The notes under the pieces: model-generated
Told to the model about the DNA's origin: nothing
The model's database searches: none
Seen by the model: the letters and a program-made list of their open reading frames with translations, nothing else
Source of the DNA: Streptomonospora mangrovi
GTDB lineage: Bacteria; Actinomycetota; Actinomycetes; Streptosporangiales; Streptosporangiaceae
Assembly: GCF_027604915.1 (NCBI RefSeq)
Contig: NZ_JAJAQC010000024.1
Location: 50,350-114,349 of the forward strand
Reading direction: 5' to 3'
Length of the DNA: 64,000 bases
Translations under genes and position numbers: made by a program
Shown: piece after piece, positions 1 to 9,268 of the stretch
Numbering within the stretch: position 1 is the stretch's first letter
Layout: each line of letters begins with the position of its first letter

Positions 1-238
1 CGCCCGCGAGAGGTCTACGACGACGATTCCGCTCAGTGGTCCCACGACATCGGTTGGGTCCGCGCCCACGCCCATCAGTCCTCTCGTCTCCTCGATCCCG
101 CAGCCCCCCGACCAGGCAGGCCGCATCGCGGGCCGCTCGGTGACGGACCGCGTCCTGCGTATTCTCCAGTTCCGCCCCGCGCCCGCGGTGATCGCCCCCC
201 GCGTCACCCGCACCGATGGCGGGTGACGCCGCGAACCG

Positions 239-478
239 CCAGGTCAGAGCACGCATCTGGGGCGAGGGCGGGGAGCACACACCGCAGGCGGCCCGGGGCG
301 CTGTCGTGGCCGGTGATCAGTGCTCTACGTAGAGAATCTGAAGGGGAGCACATCCAAAAAAGCTCACCTTTATGACGTAGATTCCAAACCGCCCGAATTC
401 GGACACGTCCGTCGAGCCACTCTCGGTGGAGGCTTCTCGACCCAGCACGACACACCCGCCCGACCGCGAAGACGCTCC
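239..478. repeat. Dispersed intergenic repeat, long copy A
   Basis: This segment aligns with 5701-5910. The best blocks are 368-398 against 5801-5831 (31 bases, one difference) and 428-444 against 5861-5877 (17 identical bases). Weaker similarity spans the flanks (ccaggtcag, cgtcgtggcc, cgcgaag). The first block contains TATGACGTAGAT. Short matches to that core lie at 15598-15609 and 44569-44580. No open reading frame is shared between the copies, so this is non-coding repeated DNA of unknown function. Confidence 0.65.
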
Positions 479-696
479 CCTCCCCGGGGCGACACCAGGC
501 GCGACCTGGGAGCATACCGCCCCGCCGGCCGCCGGCGGCGCCCCGGCGCCCCTCCCCCACCCCAGGGCGCCGACCCCCATCCTCCCCGGGGCGGCAGGTG
601 CCACCCCACCCCCGTGGGACCGGTGAGGCGAGCCCGTCCTTCCTGCCGCACTTCGGGTGGAGATGTCCCTCACGTGCAGGTGAGCATATTTTCCCC

Positions 697-725
697 TTGT
701 CCAGTAGGGAAAGGAGGATTAGCAT
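697..725 (+). promoter_or_regulatory. Candidate promoter of the TauE-type exporter gene
   Basis: TTGTCC at 697-702 is followed after 17 bases by TAGCAT at 720-725, a fair sigma-70-type spacing. This lies 45 bases upstream of the ATG at 770. A half-site cactgaaccggt just downstream (from 732) equals half of the LacI-type palindrome at 27048-27065, possibly by chance. Confidence 0.35.
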
Positions 726-769
726 CTCCACTGAACCGGTAGACAAACTTCGCAAACGGGAAGCCGCGC

Positions 770-1759
770 ATGCAGACCCTCGTCCTCCTCGCCCTTGTGG
801 GCTTACTCGCCCAGTTGGTCGACGGCAGCCTCGGCATGGCCTACGGCGTCACCTCGACCACACTGCTGCTGCTTGTCGGCACCAACCCCGCCGCCGCGTC
901 GGCCACCGTCCACTTCGCCGAGATCGGCACCACGCTGGCCTCGGGTGTCTCCCACTGGCGACTGGGCAACGTCGACTGGAAGGTCGTCCGCCGCATCGCG
1001 CTCCCGGGTGCCGTCGGCGCGTTCGCCGGCGCCACCTTCCTCAGTTCGCTCTCCACCGAGGCCGCCGCCCCGATCATGGCCGGCATCCTGCTGGCGCTGG
1101 GCGCCTACGTCCTCGTGCGCTTCACCGCCTGGGGCATGCCCAAGGGCCGGCTCGGCAAGCCCGTGCGCCGCCGCTTCCTCACCCCGCTGGGCCTGGTCGG
1201 CGGGTTCCTCGACGCCACCGGCGGCGGCGGGTGGGGGCCGGTGGGCACCCCCGCGCTGCTGGCCAGCGGCCGCATCGAGCCGCGCAGGGTCATCGGCTCG
1301 ATCGACACCAGCGAGTTCATCGTCGCCATCGCCGCCAGCGTCGGATTCCTCGTGGGCCTGGGCAGCGCCGGCGTCAACCTCCTCTGGGCTCTGGGCCTGC
1401 TCGTCGGCGGCGTGATCGCCGCACCCATCGCCGCCTGGATCGTCCGGCACGTGCCCTCACGCGTCCTGGGTTCGGCGGTGGGCGGCCTGATCGTCCTCAC
1501 CAACGCCCGTACCCTGCTGGACGCCCTCTCCACGGCACCCGCCCTGCGGACGGTCGTCTACGTGGTCCTCGCCCTGGTGTGGGCGGGCGCCATCGCCTGG
1601 TCGGTGCGCGCCCACCTGATCGAGCGCCGCAGCGAAGCCGCCGCCGCGACCCCCGAACCCGACCCCGAGCCCCCGGCCCCGGCCGAGGCCGCCCCGGCCG
1701 CCGAGGCCGACACCCCCGCGCGCCCAACCTCCCCCGCTCCCTCCGCCACGCTGGACTGA
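770..1759 (+). CDS. TauE/SafE family sulfite/anion exporter
   Basis: This is a 329-residue integral membrane protein of the TauE/SafE family, whose members export sulfite, sulfoacetate or related organic anions across the cytoplasmic membrane. About eight hydrophobic segments are visible. The first starts at residue 2 and runs into the family-typical G-S-L-G-M-A-Y-G stretch near residues 19-26. The second half repeats the pattern around the glycine-rich segment near residues 152-165 (DATGGGGWG). The last 45 residues are a hydrophilic Pro/Ala/Glu tail likely to be cytoplasmic. GGGAAG before the ATG serves as a ribosome site. The gene stands alone, with no sulfur-metabolism gene beside it, so the substrate is open. 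Confidence 0.85.
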   Translation: MQTLVLLALVGLLAQLVDGSLGMAYGVTSTTLLLLVGTNPAAASATVHFAEIGTTLASGVSHWRLGNVDWKVVRRIALPGAVGAFAGATFLSSLSTEAAAPIMAGILLALGAYVLVRFTAWGMPKGRLGKPVRRRFLTPLGLVGGFLDATGGGGWGPVGTPALLASGRIEPRRVIGSIDTSEFIVAIAASVGFLVGLGSAGVNLLWALGLLVGGVIAAPIAAWIVRHVPSRVLGSAVGGLIVLTNARTLLDALSTAPALRTVVYVVLALVWAGAIAWSVRAHLIERRSEAAAATPEPDPEPPAPAEAAPAAEADTPARPTSPAPSATLD

Positions 1760-1956
1760 GCCGCCGAACCGACGCGCCCCGGCGCGTCCCCCGCTCCGCC
1801 CGGCAGCGCGGGTCCGGGCGGGGCACCCGGGAGGGCGGCGCGGCCCCACGGCCACGCCGCCCTCCACCCGTTTCACCGGCGCCCCACCACGGCCATCGGC
1901 ACAACGCCAGGAGCGTAGGCTGACCGCCGTCGCCCGCGACCGTGGAGGAGCCGCCG

Positions 1957-2424
1957 ATGCCCGCCGACGACCCGACACTCGCGCGGATCGGCCAAGGGGT
2001 GGACCTGCACCACCGCCAGGGCCGACGCGAGGCCGCGCGCGACCTGTTCGCGCGGATCTGGGATGACATCGGCGGTGAGAGCGGCGACCCGCTGCATGTC
2101 TGCGTCCTCGCCCACTCCATGGCCGACGTGCAGGACGACGTGCGCGAAGAGCTGACGTGGGACCTGCGCGCGCTCGCCGCCGTCGAGCACATCACCGACG
2201 ACCGCGTGGCGCAGGCCGGCGTGCCGCTGCCGGTGGCGGGGCTGCTCCCGTCGCTGCACCTGAACCTCGGCGAGTGCTACCGCAAACTGGGCGATCTCAA
2301 CCGCGCCCGCGGCCACCTGCACCAGGCCCGAGCGCACATGGGCGCACTCGGCGGCGACGACTACGCGCAGCTCATCCGGAGCGGACTGGAACGACTGGCA
2401 CGGCAGTTGGCCGAGCCGTCCTGA
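1957..2424 (+). CDS. Small TPR-like helical protein, function unknown
   Basis: This encodes about 155 residues, almost all helical. The segment near residues 100-135 (LHLNLGECYRKLGDLNRARGH) reads like one tetratricopeptide repeat, and the preceding part resembles a tetratricopeptide-like scaffold seen in uncharacterised actinobacterial proteins. I chose the ATG at 1957 because GGAGGA lies at a normal distance before it; a GTG at 1942 in the same frame has no good ribosome site. It stands alone between the exporter and a convergent nucleotidyltransferase-like gene. A protein-protein interaction role is likely from the repeat, but nothing in the sequence names a partner. Confidence 0.7.
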   Translation: MPADDPTLARIGQGVDLHHRQGRREAARDLFARIWDDIGGESGDPLHVCVLAHSMADVQDDVREELTWDLRALAAVEHITDDRVAQAGVPLPVAGLLPSLHLNLGECYRKLGDLNRARGHLHQARAHMGALGGDDYAQLIRSGLERLARQLAEPS

Positions 2425-2524
2425 CGCACCCACCGAAGGCGGCCACAGGGGCATCAACGAGAGACCCGATGACCACCCACCCGGACGACCCACCGCCGCA
2501 CCCTCCGCCCCATCGCCCCGCCAG

Positions 2525-3637
2525 TCAGCCCGCGAGCGCGTCCAGGCGGTCGAGTTCGCGGCACGCGGAGTCGTACTGGGCCGAACTCACCAGCGGCCGC
2601 CCGGCGAGCAGGTAGTCGCCCACCGGGGTGAGCAGCAGCGTGCCCTCGTCGAAATCCCTCAGCCGCACCCGCTGCCAGTCCTCGCGCCCGGCCTCCACCG
2701 ACCGCAGCGGCAGCCCGTGAATCGGGAGGCCGCCCGCCCGGCTCTGCGGGGTCTCCCCGTTTCCGCCCTCCCAGGCCGCCGCCAGCGCCATCCCGTGGGC
2801 CTCGGCCTCCTCGCGGCGCTGGACCTCGCGGTCGGCGGCGTCGGCGATGAGGTAGCGCAACTCCTCCAGCGGTCCCAGCTCGGCGCGCGAGCCGGCGTAG
2901 TGCAGCAACTCCACCACCTCGGGCTCCATGTGCAGCCCGGCCATCTGCTCGGCGACCGCCTCGGGGCCGGGCGCGCAGTCGGCGCCGGCCAGGGCGAACA
3001 TGTCCATGGCGTCCCTGGGGCCGAAAGGCCGCTGGAACCGCTCCTCGGCCACGGCGAGCAGCCCGGCGGTCCACGGGTGCTCGGGGAGCCGGGTGCGCGG
3101 CACGACGGTGCGGAAGTTGCCCGGAAGCGCCGCCGTGCGGATCTCGACCAGGTGGGGGCCGTCGAGCAGCGGGTCCAGCGAGGGCCAGTGCAGCACCGCC
3201 GACACGTGCCGGTGGTCGGAGCCCATGAGGCAGACGTCGATGCGCTGCACCGGCCGCTCCCGCCGCACCCGGCGCACCGCCCGCCACAGCGAGGGCTCGT
3301 CGGCCACGGCGAGTTCGAGGTCGCCCACGGGCCGCAGCAGGCCGTCGGGGTACAGCTCCCCCAGCGCCGGACCCTTGAGGACGCGGCAGCCGACCTCGGC
3401 CGCCAGGACGCGGTGCAGGCCCCGGTAGTCCTCGGCCCGGCGGCGCGCCCGGCGTAGTTCGTCGCGCGCGCCACTGCCCAGCGGGTGGCCGTCGCGGTGC
3501 AGGATGGACAGCAGCAGGTGCGGCAGGTTGGGCGCGGTGGCGCGCGCGGCCGCCATGAGGTCCGCCAGATCGTCCTCCTCGGCGTCGAGGCAGAGCCGGA
3601 ACAGCTCAAGGTCGATCTGCGGTGCGGATTCGCTCAT
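2525..3637 (-). CDS. Nucleotidyltransferase-fold family protein (NTP_transf_5 type)
   Basis: This encodes 370 residues. The stretch VLKGPALGELYPDGLLRPVGD followed by LELAV (about residues 87-112) matches the signature of the uncharacterised nucleotidyltransferase family PF14907, where LKG, a YPD/R-P loop and a D-x-D pair form the metal site. Here the first Asp is kept but the second position is Glu (D-L-E), so activity may be altered. The rest is helical and unassigned. Family members often accompany RiPP or lasso-peptide genes, yet no precursor peptide or cyclase is visible nearby. The start at 3637 follows AAGGAA; longer in-frame starts (to 3784) read through repetitive Arg-rich sequence and were rejected. 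It is divergent from the oxidoreductase at 4194. Confidence 0.65.
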   Translation of the reverse strand: MSESAPQIDLELFRLCLDAEEDDLADLMAAARATAPNLPHLLLSILHRDGHPLGSGARDELRRARRRAEDYRGLHRVLAAEVGCRVLKGPALGELYPDGLLRPVGDLELAVADEPSLWRAVRRVRRERPVQRIDVCLMGSDHRHVSAVLHWPSLDPLLDGPHLVEIRTAALPGNFRTVVPRTRLPEHPWTAGLLAVAEERFQRPFGPRDAMDMFALAGADCAPGPEAVAEQMAGLHMEPEVVELLHYAGSRAELGPLEELRYLIADAADREVQRREEAEAHGMALAAAWEGGNGETPQSRAGGLPIHGLPLRSVEAGREDWQRVRLRDFDEGTLLLTPVGDYLLAGRPLVSSAQYDSACRELDRLDALAG

Positions 3638-4193
3638 GTACCTGTTTCCTTCGCCGGTCGGCGCCCGTTCACCGCATCGCGGGACGAGCCCCGACGCCGC
3701 GCCGCCGAGGCGGCACTCCGAACGCGCCGACACACGAGGGTGGGCGCCGACGCCAACCGGATGGGGCATTTTCCCATTGGCCACGCTAACCAGACATACA
3801 GTGATCCGTATGGCGCCGCCCTTTTCCGTCCGCTACAGACAATAATCAAATCACAACGCAACGCGCAACCTCTTGACCACATCGCGCCATTGTCTGGGGT
3901 CACCATTCACGGTGTACCGGAAAACAGGGGCGCCCGTTGCGTGCTCGCCGATATATGCGTGTGTTCCTTCGCGCGCGCAGGCCGCCAATTGCCGTGGAAA
4001 ACGTCGGGCGGGCGAGCGCCGCGCGCAATTGCGCATTCCCCCGGCCCGCCCAGCCCGTCCGGCGCGGTCCGCGCGGCCGGCGCCGATCCGGGCGCGCCGC
4101 AGAACGCGCCTCCCGGCGGACGGCCGCCCCGCCCGGTTGGGAAGAATGGCCGTGACCGCCACCGGGGCCGCACCACCGGAGAGGAGCCACCGC
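3638..4193. other. Divergent intergenic region, partly AT-richer
   Basis: This 556-bp region separates two divergent genes. The middle (about 3770-3970) is clearly lower in GC than its surroundings and should hold both promoters, but no convincing -35/-10 pair stands out. I looked on the - strand for a short peptide gene ahead of the nucleotidyltransferase-like gene; the only ORF (3906 to 3634) overlaps the start out of frame and shows no leader or core pattern. Confidence 0.5.
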
Positions 4194-5096
4194 ATGGGGC
4201 TGAGGACGGGACTTCTGGGCACGGGCTACTGGGCCAGGGAGACGCAGGGCGCCGCGCTGGCCGCCCATCCCGACGTCGACCTGGTGGGAGTGTGGGGGCG
4301 CGACGCCGGGCGCGCCCAGGCGCTGGCCGACCACCTCGACACGCGGGCCTACACCGACGCCGACGTCCTGATCGGCGACGTCGACGCCGTGGCCGTGGCG
4401 CTGCCGCCCGACGTCCAGGCCGAACTCGCCCTGCGCGCGGCGCGGGCGGGGCGCCACCTGCTGCTGGACAAGCCCGTGGCGCTGTCGGGCGACGCGGCCG
4501 CCGCGCTCGCCGCCGAGGCCGGGCGGCGGGGCCTCGCCTCGGTCGTGTTCTTCACGATGCGCTTCTCCGCCGCCATGGACGCGTTCCTGCGGGAGACGGC
4601 GGCCACCGGCGGCTGGACCGGCGCGCAGGCCACCCTGCTGGCCGACGCGCTGCGGCCGGGCAGCCCCTATGCGAACTCGCCGTGGCGGCGGCGCAAGGGC
4701 GGGCTGTGGGACATCGGCCCGCACGCGCTGTCGCTGCTGCTTCCGGTACTGGGGCCGGTGGCCGAGGCCACGGCCGTCGCCGGACCGAACGCCACCACGC
4801 ACGCGCTGCTGCGCCACGAGGGCGGCGCGGTGAGCGCGCTGGCCCTCACCTTGGACGCGGCGAGCGCGGGCCGCCGCTGGGAGTTCGTGTTCCACGGCGA
4901 GCACGGCGTGGTGTCGCCGCCCAAGGACGCGCAGACACCGGTGGCGGCGTTCACCGCCGCGATCGACGAACTGCGCAAGACGCTGTCGGGCGGCGGGCCG
5001 AGCGCGTTGGACATCGGTTTCGGCTGCGAGGTCGTACGCGTACTGGAGGCGGCGGAACGCGCGGTGACCGAGCGCCGCACGGTGGCGGTGGAGTGA
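4194..5096 (+). CDS. Gfo/Idh/MocA family NAD(P)-dependent oxidoreductase
   Basis: This is a 300-residue soluble dehydrogenase. The N-terminal Rossmann motif GLLGTGYWA (residues 6-14) binds NAD(P). LDKPVAL at 91-97 is the family's E/D-K-P segment containing the catalytic Lys93. WDIGPHAL at 172-179 carries the D-x-G-x-H motif with the conserved His177. Members oxidise or epimerise sugars, inositols and related compounds; the actual substrate cannot be read from sequence. The length is slightly short for the family. GGAGAGGAG precedes the chosen ATG. The 1.7 kb downstream is empty, so it is probably monocistronic. Confidence 0.85.
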   Translation: MGLRTGLLGTGYWARETQGAALAAHPDVDLVGVWGRDAGRAQALADHLDTRAYTDADVLIGDVDAVAVALPPDVQAELALRAARAGRHLLLDKPVALSGDAAAALAAEAGRRGLASVVFFTMRFSAAMDAFLRETAATGGWTGAQATLLADALRPGSPYANSPWRRRKGGLWDIGPHALSLLLPVLGPVAEATAVAGPNATTHALLRHEGGAVSALALTLDAASAGRRWEFVFHGEHGVVSPPKDAQTPVAAFTAAIDELRKTLSGGGPSALDIGFGCEVVRVLEAAERAVTERRTVAVE

Positions 5097-6814
5097 TAAG
5101 CGCCCGCACATTGCTGAACCGAATTCAGTACTGGTGAAAACGAGAAGTGCGAAGTGCGGGGACAGCAGCCGCGTTTCTGTTCGCTCCCCAGCCAGGTGGG
5201 GAACGGCCGCAGGAAGGACGCGCGCGGCGTTGCACGAAGACCGCTCGTTTCGGTGACGGCTGCGCGGCGCGGCCGACCCGCACGGATGCCGCATGCGGAG
5301 CACGTCCGCGCGGAGTAAAAGCGCGGCCGGTCGCCGGACCGTTCCGGAGACGGTCGCGCCCACCACTCCGCCATCCCCCCGCCTCCGCCCACCCGTGGCC
5401 TGCCCTTCCGCCCCGCTGTGGGAGGGCCGGCCACGCACACACCGCAGGGCGCCTCAGGCCGGGCAGGACGGCGAGCAGGCGAAGCGCCGCCCGCCTCCGC
5501 CCCGTGGGGGCAAGGCCACTCGTCCACGACCCGGGAGCCGCCTGCTGCCTGCCGCGCCATGCGCAGGGCCGGACGCGCTGCCATCCCGACATCCACCGCG
5601 CGCGCTCCCGCGCCGCCGCGACCACCTCGGCCTCCGCGCGGCACGCCCACCCGGGTGTCTCGCGCGCGGGCCAGCGCGGCGGCCGTGATGCCGAAAACTC
5701 CCAGGTCAGTGCGCGCCGGAGGCGACCCGGAGCGCCGTCGTGGCCAGTGGTCAGTGCCTTGGGTGAAGGGTTCGGCGGAATGGGATGTCAAAAAACTCGC
5801 CTTTATGACGTAGATTCCAAACTGCCCGAATCGGACGCGCCCACCCGAGCCCCCCTTAGGGGAGGCTTCTCGACCCATCCCGACACCCTCGCCTCGCCGC
5901 GAAGGCAACCCCGCCCCGGCCCCTGCACGGGACACCCGGACGGCCAACCGCCGTCCCGCCGGGTCGAGACCGTCTCATCCCGCGCCTCGACCGTCCCTGC
6001 GCAGTGACGCGGCCCGGCCGTCGCCCGCCTGGGCCGAGCCACCCGGCACCGAAGTCCACCAGACAGCTACCCTCCCCCCGGCCCGCGAGGGACTGCCGCA
6101 CCGGCCCCGGGCCGCGTACTGCCATACCTCCGCGACTGTCGCGGTCTTCGCGCGGGACGCCCGACCGGACGGCCACCGTCCCGTCAGCACGAGACCTCAC
6201 TCCTTGAGCGCCCGGACCGTCTCGCTCAGGGCGATGGGACGACCACCACGCTCCTCCCCCGCCTCGGCGGCGGCTTGTCTCCCACCTGACGGCGAAGCCC
6301 ACCCGGCGGCCCGCATATGGACCGGGAGTGGTTGCCGCGTCGGCCCGGGGCCGCGCGCGCTTCCGTCTTGCGGCCCTTGCACCGGCGCCCGGCGAGCCGT
6401 GTTGCCGGCGGCGCCCGCCACCGGGGTCTCTCCTGAGGTGATGATGTGGCCCGACCGGCGCGGCCCTCACCTCTCAGCGGCGACCTGTCGCACACCCGAA
6501 AGGCCCTCTGAACAGCGAAAACAGGGACGCCGCCCCCGGTCTCCCTCCTGCGCTCCGCGCGGACCTGCCCGGCCTTCGGCAGCGCCTTGCTTGGGAAATC
6601 GCTTTCGCCATTCCCGGGCGCGCTTTCGCCGTCCCCGTCTCGGGGCGGCCCGGCGTTTCTGCGTGCTCCTCGGTGCGAAATCCGGTAGTGCGCGCCGCCC
6701 TCGAATTGCGGCGCCGCGCGTCCCGCCGTCGCCATTCGCGACTTTCCCGTGCCCGGTCCACGGCGGGCGCGGTCCAATACCCGACGCGGGAAATGTCGGC
6801 GTCGCCGGGTTTCA
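5097..6814. other. 1.7-kb gene-poor region containing repeat copy B
   Basis: No gene can be supported here. The ORFs on both strands are Arg/Pro/Gly-rich, lack ribosome sites and resemble no family. The region holds repeat copy B (5701-5910). An imperfect inverted repeat ctgaa-N5-ttcag lies at about 5113-5127. The 3' boundary abuts the stop codon of the LysR gene. The size and the shared repeat with 1-769 suggest degenerate or rearranged DNA. Confidence 0.5.
5701..5910. repeat. Dispersed intergenic repeat, long copy B
   Basis: This is the partner of 239-478 in the same orientation, 5.4 kb away. The conserved core CTTTATGACGTAGATTCC starts at 5801. A 17-base identical block (ggaggcttctcgaccca) is at 5861-5877. 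The spacing between the blocks is the same in both copies to within a few bases, which supports common descent of the whole segment rather than chance short matches. Confidence 0.65.
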
Positions 6815-7726
6815 TCACGCGGGTGTGCGGCGGGCCGAGCGGCGAAGCATGTCCACCATGGCCGGCACCGGCGCGGGCGGGCGGCGGCGGTGGACCAGTG
6901 AGATCTCCCGCGCGAGACGCACGCCCGCCAGGGGGCGCGCCACCCAGCCGCCGGAGGGCGCGGCGTCCAGGATCATGCGGGGCACCAGCCCGATCCCCAC
7001 GCCGGCGCGGATCAGCGCCAGCATCACCTCGTAGTCGCGCGTCTCGTAGGCCACGGTCACCTGCACGCCCTCGGCCTCGGCGGCGGCCTCCAGCGCCACC
7101 CGGTTGGAGATCCCGGGGGCGCCGCAGATCCACTCCTCCCCCGTGAGGTCGGCCAGCCGCCGGGGCGCGCCCGCAGCCGGGTGCCCCTCGGGCAGGACCA
7201 GCAGCAGCGGGTCGACCAGGATCCGCTCGCGGTGCAGCCCCGTGGCCGCCGGCGGGTCGACACCCGGGTAGCGGTGGGTGATGAGCAGGTCGAGTTCGCC
7301 GGAGGTCACCAGGCCGAAGCCGTCGGGCGGCTCGACGTCGGTCAGGGACAGCCGCACCTGGGGGTGCGCCCGGCCGAAGGCGGCGAGCGCGCCGGGCACC
7401 AGGTGCTTGCCGGCGCTGGTGAAGGCGCCCAGCGACAGCCGCGTGGGGGCCTCCCCCGCCGCCGCCCGCACCGCCGCCTCGGCGTCGCGCAGCTCCCCCA
7501 CCACGCGTTCGCCGTAGGCCAGCAGCACCCGCCCGGCGCGGGTGAGCCGCACCCCGCTGCGGGAGCGCTCGACCAGCACGCACCCGAGTTCGCGCTCCAG
7601 CTTGGTGAGCTGCTGGGACAGCGCCGGCGCGGTGAAGGACATGCGCTCGGCGGCGGCGGTGATGGAGCCCGCGTGGGCGATCTCGACCAGCACGCGGACC
7701 CGGTCGGCGTCGAGCACGGCAGCCAC
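6815..7726 (-). CDS. LysR-family transcriptional regulator
   Basis: This is a 303-residue LysR-type regulator. The N-terminal winged helix (residues 6-65) includes the typical A-x-x-M-S-F-T-A-P-A-L-S-Q-Q-L-T-K-L-E recognition segment. The rest (about 90-295) is the periplasmic-binding-protein-like effector domain. It is divergent from the PLP-dependent dehydratase at 7833, the classic arrangement for a LysR regulator and its target. A 15-bp imperfect dyad lies in the shared intergenic region. The start is a GTG at 7726; a second GTG three codons in is possible. An amino-acid effector is inferred from the neighbour only. Confidence 0.88.
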   Translation of the reverse strand: MAAVLDADRVRVLVEIAHAGSITAAAERMSFTAPALSQQLTKLERELGCVLVERSRSGVRLTRAGRVLLAYGERVVGELRDAEAAVRAAAGEAPTRLSLGAFTSAGKHLVPGALAAFGRAHPQVRLSLTDVEPPDGFGLVTSGELDLLITHRYPGVDPPAATGLHRERILVDPLLLVLPEGHPAAGAPRRLADLTGEEWICGAPGISNRVALEAAAEAEGVQVTVAYETRDYEVMLALIRAGVGIGLVPRMILDAAPSGGWVARPLAGVRLAREISLVHRRRPPAPVPAMVDMLRRSARRTPA

Positions 7727-7782
7727 CCGCCTTCGCGCGCCCCGGCCAGCCCCCGGGCCGACCCAAGCAGCGCTTAATCATC

Positions 7783-7797
7783 GTTAGCAATGCCAAC
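7783..7797. promoter_or_regulatory. Candidate LysR binding dyad
   Basis: The sequence gttagcaatgccaac is palindromic at 12 of 15 positions and sits midway between the divergent LysR and dehydratase genes, in a locally AT-rich patch. LysR regulators typically bind a T-N11-A dyad in this location. The assignment rests on position and symmetry only. Confidence 0.45.
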
Positions 7798-7832
7798 TTT
7801 AACTTAAGCCCCGGGAGGGGCAGGGTGAAGAC

Positions 7833-8762
7833 ATGAGTACTCCCAGCGCCGCCACCGCCGCCCTGCCGACGCCCGCCGACGTCGCCGACGCCGCCCGCCG
7901 CATCGCCCCCTACGCCCGCCGGACGCCGGTGCTCTCGGCCACCGTGGACGGCCGTCCGCTGTCCCTGAAGCTGGAGCACTTGCAGACCACCGGCGCCTTC
8001 AAGCTGCGCGGGGCGCTGAACGCGCTGCTGGCCGCCGACCGGCCGGCGCGCGTGGTCACGGCCTCCGGCGGCAACCACGGCCTGGGGGTGGCCACGGCGG
8101 CGCGGATGCTGGGCGTGGAGGCGCTGGTCTACGTCCCTGAGACCGTGCCCGAGGTCAAGGCGCGCCGCCTGGAGGAGTCGGGGGCCGAACTCGTGCGCGT
8201 GGGCGCCCATTACGCCGAGGCCGCCGAGGCGGCGGTGGCCCGCGCCCGCGCCGAAGGGCTGCGCTACCTGCACGCCTACGACGACCCCGACGTGGTCGCC
8301 GGGCAGGGCACGATCGGCGCGGAGATCGCCGAGGACGCCCCGCAGTGCGACGCGATCGCGGTGGCCGTGGGCGGCGGCGGGCTGGTGGCCGGCGTCCGGC
8401 TGGGCGCCGGGGACCGCACGGTGACGGCGGTGGAGCCCGAGGGCTGCCGGTCCATGCACGCGGCCCTGGCGGCGGGCGAGCCGGTGGCCACGCCGGTGGA
8501 CTCGGTGGCCTCCTCGGCGCTGGGGGCGGCGCGGATGGGTGATGTGCCCTTCGCGGTGCTGCGCCGCAACCCGGTGGCCACGGCGCTGGTGACCGACGCG
8601 GAGATCGTCGCCGCGCGCGACCGCCTGTGGGAGGAGTTCCGCATCGCGGCCGAACCGGCGGCGGCGGTCCCCTTCGCCGCGTGGCTGGCCGGGCGGGTGC
8701 CCGGCGCCCACGTCTGCCTGGTCGTCTGCGGCGCCAACGCCGACTGGACCCCGGGCCGCTAG
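7833..8762 (+). CDS. PLP-dependent serine/threonine dehydratase-like enzyme
   Basis: This 309-residue fold-type II PLP enzyme probably deaminates serine or threonine to a 2-keto acid. The Schiff-base lysine lies in TGAFKLRGA (near residue 57). SGGNHG (near 82-87) is the phosphate/substrate loop, and a GGGGL loop (near 182) cups the cofactor phosphate. No C-terminal ACT domain is present, so it is of the short catabolic or racemase-like type. The divergent LysR gene probably controls it. A strong ribosome site (gggaggggcaggg) precedes the ATG. A second, less similar member of this family lies at 16375-17385. Beta-hydroxyaspartate dehydratase or serine racemase are alternatives. Confidence 0.82.
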   Translation: MSTPSAATAALPTPADVADAARRIAPYARRTPVLSATVDGRPLSLKLEHLQTTGAFKLRGALNALLAADRPARVVTASGGNHGLGVATAARMLGVEALVYVPETVPEVKARRLEESGAELVRVGAHYAEAAEAAVARARAEGLRYLHAYDDPDVVAGQGTIGAEIAEDAPQCDAIAVAVGGGGLVAGVRLGAGDRTVTAVEPEGCRSMHAALAAGEPVATPVDSVASSALGAARMGDVPFAVLRRNPVATALVTDAEIVAARDRLWEEFRIAAEPAAAVPFAAWLAGRVPGAHVCLVVCGANADWTPGR

Positions 8763-9268
8763 CCCGGCCGAGGCCGTCCCCGGCGGGGCCGGGGCGCGTC
8801 TTCCATGGATACTCGCCCTACCGCGCGGCCGCGTCGGGTAGGGATTCTCGGTCTCGCTGCGTCGTCGGTCGACAGGGAACCGCCCTGACTCCCTCCTCCC
8901 CCGGCCTTGCGGGAGCGGCGCCGGTCCCTGTCCGCTGCCCCGCGCGGGGCGCACGCGAGAGCGCCGCTCGCTACGGGCGATCCCATGAAACACCCTCAGC
9001 GGCCCGGCCGCCCCGGCCAACGCCCGGAGTTTCGAGGTTCCCGAGACTCCTGGAGCGCCCGAAGCCCTCGGCGGCGGGGCGGGCTGCGGCGTGCGCGTAT
9101 GATCACCGAGTCCCCCGGTTGCGCCCCTGCTGCGGCATGGATCCGCACGCGCGGCGTGCGCGGGGATCGGTGCCGCCCGCCGGGTGGACGCGCTCCCCGC
9201 GTGGTCCGCCCGGCGCCGCCGGTACTACATTGTGCGGGGCGTTGGGCGCGAGACTCGGGGGAGACGGC
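8763..9268. other. 506-bp intergenic region
   Basis: No gene is visible. A GC-rich inverted sequence right after the dehydratase stop (ccccggcggggccgggg, from about 8777) could terminate it. TATGAT at about 9098 is the best -10-like hexamer for the acyltransferase gene, but no matching -35 is seen and the distance to the ATG is 165 bases. Confidence 0.4.

Larger units (their letters stand above)
1..769. other. Gene-poor leading region with repeat copy A
   Basis: I see no convincing gene here. Frame 1 of the + strand stays open from the window edge to about 376. It could be the tail of a gene that begins outside the window, but codon use is irregular and no domain is recognisable. The stretch from about 239 to 478 is a diverged copy of 5701-5910. 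A perfect 12-bp palindrome (ctctacgtagag) sits at 323-334. The last 75 bases carry a plausible promoter for the TauE-type gene at 770. Confidence 0.5.

Noticed and set aside
1..376. Open frame 1 from the window edge as the end of an upstream gene
   Set aside because: The frame is open for about 120 codons, but codon use is erratic and the last third lies inside a non-coding repeat. Evidence is too thin to call a gene.
3634..3906. 90-codon ORF upstream of the nucleotidyltransferase-like gene as a possible RiPP precursor
   Set aside because: It overlaps the gene start out of frame, lacks a ribosome site and shows no leader/core organisation.
5147..6007. 286-codon ORF in the gene-poor region
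   Set aside because: Arg/Pro-rich composition, no ribosome site and no conserved motif. It crosses repeat copy B without any matching frame in copy A.
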